Source of the DNA: an uncultured Paraburkholderia sp.
GTDB taxonomy: Bacteria > Pseudomonadota > Gammaproteobacteria > Burkholderiales > Burkholderiaceae
Reading direction: 5' to 3'
NCBI GenBank assembly: GCA_937917025.1
Contig: CALFSF010000529.1
Span: 1 to 14,792 of the forward strand
Length of the DNA: 14,792 nucleotides
The notes beneath the pieces are model-generated. The model did no database searches and had not been told where the DNA came from. It saw only the letters and a list, made by a program, of their open reading frames with translations. A program made the translations under genes and the position numbers. This document shows, piece after piece, positions 7,811-12,718 of this stretch. Position 1 is the first letter of the stretch. Every line of letters begins with the position of its first letter.

Positions 7811-8890
7811 ATGATCAAAATCGAATGTCAGGCGCAACTCGTGATGCGCGATCTGGACGGCCGGGAGGCCAGTCTGACGGACGTTGTGCCGCTTCTGGCG
7901 CTCGTCGATGAAGCCGGCAGTATTTCTCAGGCTGCCACGCTTAAGGGTTTGTCCTACCGTCACGCGTGGGGTTTACTGCGCGCGATCGAGGAGCGCCTGG
8001 GCGGCGCGTTGATCGCCAAGGAGCGCGGCCGGGGTTCGGTGCTGTCCGAACTGGGGCAGGCGGTGCTGCGTGCACAGCGTCTGTGTGCGGAGCGGCTCGA
8101 CGGCAACATGCAGGCGCTGGCGAGCGAAGTCGCGAGCGACCTGAACCGCTGGCTTGCGCCGCCCACCGACAACGTCCGGATTCACGCGTCGCACGGTTAT
8201 GCGGTCGCGGCGCTCGTGACCGAGCTGGTGACGCGCGATATCGGCGTCGAAATCAAATACCGCGACAGCGGCGAATCGGTGACGGCGCTTGCGCGCGGCG
8301 AATGCGATCTGGCGGGCTTTCACCTGCCGCGCGGCGAGTTTCGCGAGGCGTGCGCCGATGTCTATCGGGGCTGGCTCGATCCGCAGCGGCACGTGCTCGT
8401 GCATCTGACGATGCGCCAGCAGGGCCTCTTTCTCGCGAAGGGTAATCCGAAGGGAATCGCCGGCCTGGCCGACCTGAGGCGCGATGACATCCGCTTCGTC
8501 AACCGTCAGCCAGGCTCGGGCACGCGGCTCCTGCTCGATCTTGCGTTGCGGCGCATCGACATCGATCCGGACCACGTGAACGGCTATGCATCGGCGGAAC
8601 TGACGCACTCGGCGATCGCGGCGTTCGTCGCGAGCGGCATGGCCGACGTGGGCTTCGGCGTCGAGCCCGCCGCGCATCATTTCGGGCTCGACTTCGTGCC
8701 CGTGGTCGACGAGGACTATTACTTCGCGTGCGAGCGGCAGGCGCTCGGGCGCGCGCCGCTCGCCGCGGTGATCGCGCTCTTGCGCAGCGCCGCGTTTCGC
8801 GACAACGTCGCGCGGCTGGAAGGCTACGACCCGCTGCACTGCGGCGAAGTCTTCGATCTCGACGAGGGCTTGAGCGGCATGGCCGCGTAA
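7811..8890 (+). CDS. fdsR: ModE/LysR-like HTH regulator with molybdate-binding-like domain (FdsR)
   Basis: A 359-residue one-component regulator. Residues 20-90 form a winged helix-turn-helix of the ModE/LysR kind (SLTDVVPLLALVDEAGSISQ followed by YRHAWGLLRAIEERLG). Residues 122-340 resemble the periplasmic molybdate-binding-like domain found fused to such HTHs: SHGYAVAALVTEL, GECDLAGFHLPRG, FVNRQPGSGTRLLLD, and AAFVASGMADVGFGVEPAA. There is no signal peptide, so it is cytoplasmic. It is divergent from fdsG, as fdsR is in Cupriavidus necator, where it controls the fds operon. A ligand such as molybdate, tungstate or formate is plausible given the Mo enzyme next door but is not shown. The start at 7811 is the first with sensible protein sequence; its ribosome site is weak, and a 10-bp palindrome (ATGAGCTCAT, 7803-7812) overlaps it. 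The symbol rests on position and domain type. Confidence 0.82.
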   Translation: MIKIECQAQLVMRDLDGREASLTDVVPLLALVDEAGSISQAATLKGLSYRHAWGLLRAIEERLGGALIAKERGRGSVLSELGQAVLRAQRLCAERLDGNMQALASEVASDLNRWLAPPTDNVRIHASHGYAVAALVTELVTRDIGVEIKYRDSGESVTALARGECDLAGFHLPRGEFREACADVYRGWLDPQRHVLVHLTMRQQGLFLAKGNPKGIAGLADLRRDDIRFVNRQPGSGTRLLLDLALRRIDIDPDHVNGYASAELTHSAIAAFVASGMADVGFGVEPAAHHFGLDFVPVVDEDYYFACERQALGRAPLAAVIALLRSAAFRDNVARLEGYDPLHCGEVFDLDEGLSGMAA

Positions 8891-9000
8891 GCGCGCGTAA
8901 CATGCGCCGCGGCCGTGGCCGCTGCATCGCGGCGCGGTTTGCGATACTCTCTACGCTTCGCATCCCGCTTCACGCGCGTATCACGGCGCGCCCGATCCCT

Positions 9001-9267
9001 ATGAAATTCCTGATCAATGTGTGCGCTGCCGCGATCTCCGCCGGCGCACTTTTCGGTACCGTTTCGATCGCGTTCGCGCAGAACTCGCCGGGCGTGCCCG
9101 GCGGTATCCTGCAGGACGAGTTCCGCCTGAAGGCGCATCCGCAGATGCCGTTCGCCGCATCGGCGCCTTCGAAGAAGTTTCAGAAGGACACCCCGTCGGC
9201 GCGTCGCCGCAGGGGCGACAACGGCGATCCGAACGGCTGCAACCTGCAGTGCCCTGACGACCAGTAA
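9001..9267 (+). CDS. Small exported protein of unknown function
   Basis: An 88-residue protein I do not recognise. Residues 1-26 look like a signal peptide: Lys2, a hydrophobic stretch, and a cleavage site after AFA, giving a mature chain beginning QNSPGVPGG. The mature part is about 62 residues, hydrophilic and rich in Pro, Lys and Arg, with a basic run (ARRRRG) and a C-terminal GCNLQCPDDQ whose two cysteines are the only ones after the signal peptide and could form a disulfide. No Shine-Dalgarno is evident before 9001. The frame is open further upstream with an ATG at 8902, but that extension would bury the signal peptide behind an Arg-rich stretch. It lies 110 bp after the regulator, and a hairpin follows its stop. 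Confidence 0.6.
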   Translation: MKFLINVCAAAISAGALFGTVSIAFAQNSPGVPGGILQDEFRLKAHPQMPFAASAPSKKFQKDTPSARRRRGDNGDPNGCNLQCPDDQ

Positions 9268-9278
9268 TGGGGTGCCGT

Positions 9279-9302
9279 GCCGCGAACGGGCCTCTTCGCG
9301 GC
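9279..9302. terminator. Hairpin between convergent genes (no T-tract)
   Basis: GCCGCGAA / TTCGCGGC forms a perfect 8-bp stem with an 8-nt loop. It lies 12 bp after the small exported protein and 42 bp beyond the stop of the converging gene. Neither side has a T-run, so it may act as a weak or Rho-assisted bidirectional terminator, or only protect 3' ends. Confidence 0.4.
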
Positions 9303-9343
9303 GTGTGGTCGGATCACAATCCCGCAGGCTGCTTCAGGTCGCG

Positions 9344-9703
9344 TTACGGCTTCGCCGTGTGCCACATGTCCTTGAAGCCATCGCCCTTCATGTCCCCCGC
9401 CCTGGTGTCCTTCGCGAAGCGATACACCGGCTTGCCTTTATACGCCCACTGCTTCTTGCCATCGGCTGACGGAATCACCGTCCAGTCGCCCGAAGGCTTG
9501 TCGTATGCGTCCGCCATCGCGCCCGGCCAGGCCGTCGCGCAGCCGCCTGTGCAGGCGCTTTGCCCAGGTGTCGTGTCCTTGTCGAACGTATAGAGCGTCA
9601 TGCCGTTTTCGTCGACGAAATGGCCGTCGGCGGTTTTAGGCATCTCGGCGAAAGCAGTCTGCTGGATCGCGAGGAGGGCGAGCAAAAACATCGTCTTGCG
9701 CAT
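9344..9703 (-). CDS. Secreted repeat (Lipoprotein_15 family) periplasmic protein
   Basis: A 119-residue exported protein with two copies of the 'secreted repeat of unknown function' (PF03640 type). Residues 1-19 are a signal peptide ending TAFA, with no lipobox cysteine. Repeat one contains GMTLYTFDKDTTPGQSAC and GCATAWPGAM. Repeat two contains KKQWAYKGKPVYRFAKD, with the closing MWHTAKP. Two cysteines in the ACTGGC segment are typical. Members are common in proteobacteria and actinobacteria; no biochemical function is established. The start at 9703 is supported by AGGAG eight bases upstream. The frame is open to 9895, but that extension has no ribosome site and would hide the signal peptide. 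It is monocistronic, converging on the small exported protein. Confidence 0.9.
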   Translation of the reverse strand: MRKTMFLLALLAIQQTAFAEMPKTADGHFVDENGMTLYTFDKDTTPGQSACTGGCATAWPGAMADAYDKPSGDWTVIPSADGKKQWAYKGKPVYRFAKDTRAGDMKGDGFKDMWHTAKP

Positions 9704-10080
9704 GATGGGATCTCCTGTTGTGGACGTTCTGTTAAGGAGTTTAGGGCGTTCGCAGAGAAAGGCACGTGACGAAAACGCCGCGTGTTCCCGATAAACGGAC
9801 GCCGGTGAAAGATTATTCCGTCTGTTGTGATTTTTATCCGGCGTCGGAATGCCTGATTTTCCGTGTAGGGATCTTCCTGTATCGGTGTGGCTCATTTCCG
9901 TTTTAATTCGATGATAATCGATCGTATAACTTCATCTCCTGGAAACGTTCGATCCGGTTTTTGAATTTCCTGTCGATGAGCAGAAGACGAATTCCTGATT
10001 CGCTTATTGCACCCAACCCGCGTGGGGCGTGATGCGGGCCCCCTGCGGCCATGCCGACGGGCATTGCGCGTGACTTCGCT

Positions 10081-10104
10081 AAAAAACGAAAGCCGGGCTT
10101 TGCG
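10081..10104 (-). terminator. Terminator-like hairpin with no gene upstream
   Basis: Read on the minus strand: AAAGC-CCG-GCTTT, extendable to a seven-pair stem with one bulge, followed after CG by TTTTTT (10086-10081). The shape is that of a short intrinsic terminator, but no annotated minus-strand gene lies upstream between it and the peptide gene. Confidence 0.45.
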
Positions 10105-10129
10105 AGGTGTAATCGCTCCGCGGGTTGAG

Positions 10130-10186
10130 TTTTTTAATATAAACGGATCAATGTAAATAAAGGTCATGCCGTTTTATATTAAAAAA
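10130..10186. repeat. Long AT-rich inverted repeat upstream of peptide gene
   Basis: Left arm TTTTTTAATATAAACGG (10130-10146) and right arm CCGTTTTATATTAAAAAA (10169-10186) are complementary except for one extra T in the right arm, around a 22-nt spacer. CGGG (10121-10124) and CCCG (10189-10192) could extend it after an internal loop. The right arm contains the -35 region of the candidate peptide promoter. It could be an operator, a curved-DNA or nucleoid-protein site, or the trace of a small mobile element. Confidence 0.7.
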
Positions 10187-10201
10187 ATCCCGGGCTATGA
10201 T
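10173..10201 (+). promoter_or_regulatory. Candidate sigma70 promoter of the peptide export operon
   Basis: TTTATA (10173-10178), a 17-bp spacer, and TATGAT (10196-10201), the latter matching five of six -10 bases. Transcription would begin near 10208, giving a leader of about 64 nt that opens with the hairpin at 10210-10234. Confidence 0.5.
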
Positions 10202-10209
10202 TCGCATCG

Positions 10210-10234
10210 CTCGAGCGGGAATACCCGCTTCGAG
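10210..10234 (+). promoter_or_regulatory. 5'-leader hairpin of the peptide transcript
   Basis: CTCGAGCGGG, loop AATA, CCCGCTTCGAG: ten base pairs with a single bulged T (10229). It would sit at the very 5' end of the predicted transcript and end 37 bp before the ATG, leaving the ribosome site (GAGGT, 10260-10264) free. Its position suggests mRNA stabilisation, but a regulatory role is possible. Confidence 0.5.
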
Positions 10235-10271
10235 TACAAGAAAATAACCAATCATCAATGAGGTAACTGAA

Positions 10272-10391
10272 ATGCAAAAGATCGAACGCACCGAACTGGC
10301 CCGGGCAGCTGTCGCAGGCGGCTGCTGCAAGTGCTGCTGCTCCGCTCCGGCACCGGCGAAGAAAGCCACGCCGTCGAAGCCGGTAGCCTGA
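10272..10391 (+). CDS. Double-glycine, cysteine-cluster peptide precursor
   Basis: A 39-residue peptide with a clear ribosome site (GAGGT seven bases upstream). Residues 1-17 (MQKIERTELARAAVAGG) look like a short double-Gly leader: Gly at -1 and -2, Val at -4, and an ELxxxxVxGG-like helix, although Arg occupies -7, where a hydrophobic residue is usual. The predicted core of 22 residues begins CCKCCC, so five of its first six residues are cysteine. A tail rich in Ala, Pro and Lys (SAPAPAKKATPSKPVA) follows. The core has four Lys, no acidic residue and no aromatic residue. It is the first gene of an operon encoding a C39 peptidase transporter and an HlyD protein, which is why I read it as an exported precursor. 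Bacteriocin, signal, metal-binding peptide and lipopeptide are all open; I know no named family with this core. Confidence 0.78.
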   Translation: MQKIERTELARAAVAGGCCKCCCSAPAPAKKATPSKPVA

Positions 10392-10410
10392 GCGCCGCGT
10401 AGCTGACAGG

Positions 10411-10432
10411 GACGGCCCCGCGAGGGGCCGTC
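10411..10432 (+). terminator. Intercistronic hairpin after the peptide gene
   Basis: GACGGCCCC / GGGGCCGTC is a perfect 9-bp GC-rich stem closed by a GCGA (GNRA) tetraloop, 19 bp after the peptide stop. The following bases, TTCATGTT, are not a full T-tract. It therefore fits a partial terminator or 3'-end stabiliser that would give much peptide mRNA and less transporter mRNA, an arrangement common in bacteriocin and microcin operons. Confidence 0.65.
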
Positions 10433-10458
10433 TTCATGTTGGCGCCATTCCCACGTCA

Positions 10459-11418
10459 ATGAATATCTGGTCGCATGATGCGGTCGCCAGATTGCGGGTT
10501 GCGTTACGCAACAGCATCGGGCGCTGGCCGCTTTGCCTGCGCGGTGCGCTGGTGGCCCGGCTTCCGGCTGCGGCGATCGAACCGCTCGCGCTGGCCGGCT
10601 CGCGCATCCGCGGTCTTGCCGACGCGCGCGCGCGTTGCCATGGCGAGATGCGTTGCGAGATCGGCCGCGATGTACTCGGCTCCGCGCCATTCGACAGGCG
10701 GCGTGTCGCCGCGAGCAGCCTGCGCGAGCGTCTGATCGACCAGCGCATGTATTACGGCAGGCGCTCGCGTGGCGTCGAAGTCTGGCCCGACCTTCATGCG
10801 ATCGCGGCCCGGCTCGCGAGTGAGATCCGGCGTCTGAAAGCCATCGATCCGAAACGTCCGGTGATCGTGTCGCCGTTTCACTATGTGTCCCAGTACGCGA
10901 ACATCTACGTGGTCGACGCGTTGCGCGTCGCGCTGGGGCTCGAGTCGATCGCCGTTGTCTCGGCCGTGCCGCGCGACATGTATGGCGACGACAGCACGCT
11001 GATTCCCGGCGTGGACGTGCTCTACACCTACGGCGACGGCGATCGCAACGGGCTCGGCCTGCGCGTTGCCCGCGCGCTCAGGCGCACGGGCGTCGCGGTG
11101 CTGTTCGCCGACGTGCCGCCGTTCGCGTTGCACCGCTATCCGATGGAAACCGTCGGCGTTTCGATGTTCGGGCGTCCCGCGCGGATTCATAACGGCGTGT
11201 TTCGCCTCGGTACGCAGTTCGACGCGACCCTGCTGCCGTTCTATCTGCGCTTCGACGGTGGACGTTTCAGCGCCGAACTGTTCGAGCCGCTGACGCTGGC
11301 CGGGCAGGGCGCGCCGCAGCAGCTTGCCGGGTACATCGAGACCGCGCTCATCGACAACTTTCCTCACTCGCTCGTCGCGGTCAATCCGTCGATGTATGCC
11401 TTCGCGCCAACGCGTTAG
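10459..11418 (+). CDS. LpxL/HtrB-like acyltransferase homologue (LPLAT fold)
   Basis: A 319-residue protein whose C-terminal half resembles the lysophospholipid/LPS acyltransferase superfamily. PVIVSPFHYVSQYANIY (134-150) occupies the place of the catalytic block, and ALRRTGVAVLFADVPP with SMFGRPARIHNGVFRLGTQFDATLLPFYLR matches the substrate-site region of LpxL-type enzymes (compare FFGxPA). His141 is present, but the acidic residue expected five positions later is Tyr, so the HX4(D/E) dyad is incomplete. The N-terminal 100 residues are basic and helical, without a clear membrane anchor. No Shine-Dalgarno precedes the ATG. The gene lies between the Cys-rich precursor and its exporter, so acylation of the peptide is an attractive idea, but lipid modification or a non-catalytic role cannot be excluded. 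Confidence 0.65.
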   Translation: MNIWSHDAVARLRVALRNSIGRWPLCLRGALVARLPAAAIEPLALAGSRIRGLADARARCHGEMRCEIGRDVLGSAPFDRRRVAASSLRERLIDQRMYYGRRSRGVEVWPDLHAIAARLASEIRRLKAIDPKRPVIVSPFHYVSQYANIYVVDALRVALGLESIAVVSAVPRDMYGDDSTLIPGVDVLYTYGDGDRNGLGLRVARALRRTGVAVLFADVPPFALHRYPMETVGVSMFGRPARIHNGVFRLGTQFDATLLPFYLRFDGGRFSAELFEPLTLAGQGAPQQLAGYIETALIDNFPHSLVAVNPSMYAFAPTR

Positions 11419-11519
11419 GGGCGCTCGGCTGTGCTGTCGTGCCGCCCGGGCATGCCGCACGGGTGAATTCAGGCAAAGCGTCCACGCCGGTCCGAAGCCG
11501 GCACTTCGCACAACAGGTT

Positions 11520-12716
11520 ATGGAACCCATCGATCTCCCGCAATTCAAGAACGTCTCGTGGCGCTGGATCGCCTATGCGACGTCGGCGCTCGTGACCGTC
11601 GCGACGGTGTTCGCGTTTTTTCACGAAGTCGAACTGAAACAGGACGTGCGCGCGGAGATCGTGTCGCCGTCGGAAATCAAGATTCAGGGCCTCGAAGGGC
11701 TCGTCGCGGATATCTACGTGCATCAGGCCGAACGCGTCGCGCCGGGTGCGCCGCTCTTCCGGCTCGAACGGGATCTGTCGCTCGCGAGCGATGGCCGGCA
11801 GCGCCCGCTGTTCGACGAACACATGCGCGACGAGCAGATCGCTTCGACCGAAGCGCAGTACCGCCAGCGCAAGGCGGAGCTGTCCGCGCAACGCGACACG
11901 TCGCGACTGACCGAAGCGAGCCGTCGCGCGGAGATGTCGGCGCTCGACGAGCAACTGGCGCAGAACCGTCAGCTCGTCGATGAATCGGCGCACAAGCTGT
12001 CGCGGCTCGAGTCGGTGTCCGAGTACGTCACCGCCGACCGCATCGAACAGGCGAAGGCTGACACGCACCAGGCGAAAGTCGTGGTCGCGCAGAGCACCGC
12101 GCGGCGGCAACAACTCGTGGCGGAGCTGGGCACGGCAAGAAGCGCGCAGGCTGAGATCGACGCCCAGTTGAAGGAACTCGACGCACGGCATGCGCGCGAT
12201 CTTCAGGACATCCGGGTGCGGTTCGAACAGAACCGGCAAAACATGACGATCTCCGCGCCGCGCGCAGGCGTGGTGTCGTTTTCGGGGCTGGTGGCGGGGC
12301 GAACGCTTGCCGCATCCGACGTGGCGCTCGTCATCGTGACCGGCGAAGGCGGCGCGTTGCGCGCGGCGCTGCGGATTCCCTCGCGTCGTCGAGGCTTCGT
12401 GCGCGAAGGGCAGACCGTGCGGCTCAAGTTCGACGCGTTTCCCTACGCGAAATTCGGCAGCTACGAAGCGCGCATCGATTCGATCTCGCGCACGACGGTG
12501 CGCTCGCCGATGTCGCCGCCTTCGGGCGCATCGGAGCCGCGCGCGCCGGAAGGCGATTACATGGCATGGGCCACGTTGCGTGGCCACACCTTCGACTTCG
12601 AGCGGCAGCACTTCGAAATCCTGCCCGGCATGTCGGCGACCGCGAGCATCGTGATCGAACGGCGGACGATTGCCGAATGGGTGCTGGCGCCGTTCTTCCG
12701 CATGCTGAGGGGGTAA
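11520..12716 (+). CDS. HlyD/CvaA-family membrane fusion protein
   Basis: A 398-residue periplasmic adaptor that links an inner-membrane ABC exporter to an outer-membrane channel. It has a short cytoplasmic N-terminus, one transmembrane helix at about 14-34 (IAYATSALVTVATVFAFFHE), the first half of a lipoyl-like domain (EIKIQGLEGLVADIYVHQAERV), a long Gln/Glu/Arg-rich coiled coil at about 105-240, the second lipoyl half (MTISAPRAGVVSFSGLVAGR), and a beta-barrel with the family hallmark LKFDAFPYAKFG (302-313). It is shorter than HlyD and close to CvaA/RaxA size. The start at 11520 begins just before the membrane segment; a GTG at 11439 is possible but gives an unlikely 27-residue extension. A 101-bp gap separates it from the acyltransferase gene. 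The stop is two bases before the transporter start. Confidence 0.93.
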   Translation: MEPIDLPQFKNVSWRWIAYATSALVTVATVFAFFHEVELKQDVRAEIVSPSEIKIQGLEGLVADIYVHQAERVAPGAPLFRLERDLSLASDGRQRPLFDEHMRDEQIASTEAQYRQRKAELSAQRDTSRLTEASRRAEMSALDEQLAQNRQLVDESAHKLSRLESVSEYVTADRIEQAKADTHQAKVVVAQSTARRQQLVAELGTARSAQAEIDAQLKELDARHARDLQDIRVRFEQNRQNMTISAPRAGVVSFSGLVAGRTLAASDVALVIVTGEGGALRAALRIPSRRRGFVREGQTVRLKFDAFPYAKFGSYEARIDSISRTTVRSPMSPPSGASEPRAPEGDYMAWATLRGHTFDFERQHFEILPGMSATASIVIERRTIAEWVLAPFFRMLRG

Positions 12717-12718
12717 CC

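Larger units (their letters stand above)
9704..10271. other. Long AT-rich divergent spacer without protein genes
   Basis: About 570 bp between the leftward secreted-repeat gene and the rightward peptide gene. No convincing coding frame: the minus-strand frame over 9892-10167 has no ribosome site and no protein-like composition. It is visibly richer in A and T than the flanking genes. It contains an 8-bp inverted pair (GACGCCGG 9798-9805, CCGGCGTC 9838-9845), a short GGCAT hairpin (10051-10064), a minus-strand terminator-like hairpin, the long inverted repeat and the promoter and leader elements listed separately. Confidence 0.6.

Noticed and set aside
9908..9930. A Fur-box-like GATGATAATCGAT stretch
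   Set aside because: Only one half matches the GATAAT-type repeat; the second half-site is missing and it is about 200 bp from the nearest start codon.
9892..10167. A 91-codon minus-strand frame in the spacer upstream of the peptide gene
   Set aside because: No ribosome site, no protein-like pattern, and it runs through the inverted repeat and the terminator-like hairpin.
10197..10247. A 15-codon plus-strand frame that could be a leader peptide
   Set aside because: Its ATG overlaps the predicted -10 box, so it would not be transcribed from that promoter, and it lacks a ribosome site.
10258..10266. A minimal frame ATG-AGG-TAA just before the peptide ATG
   Set aside because: The AGG is better explained as part of the Shine-Dalgarno of the peptide gene. 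A two-codon frame here is likely chance.
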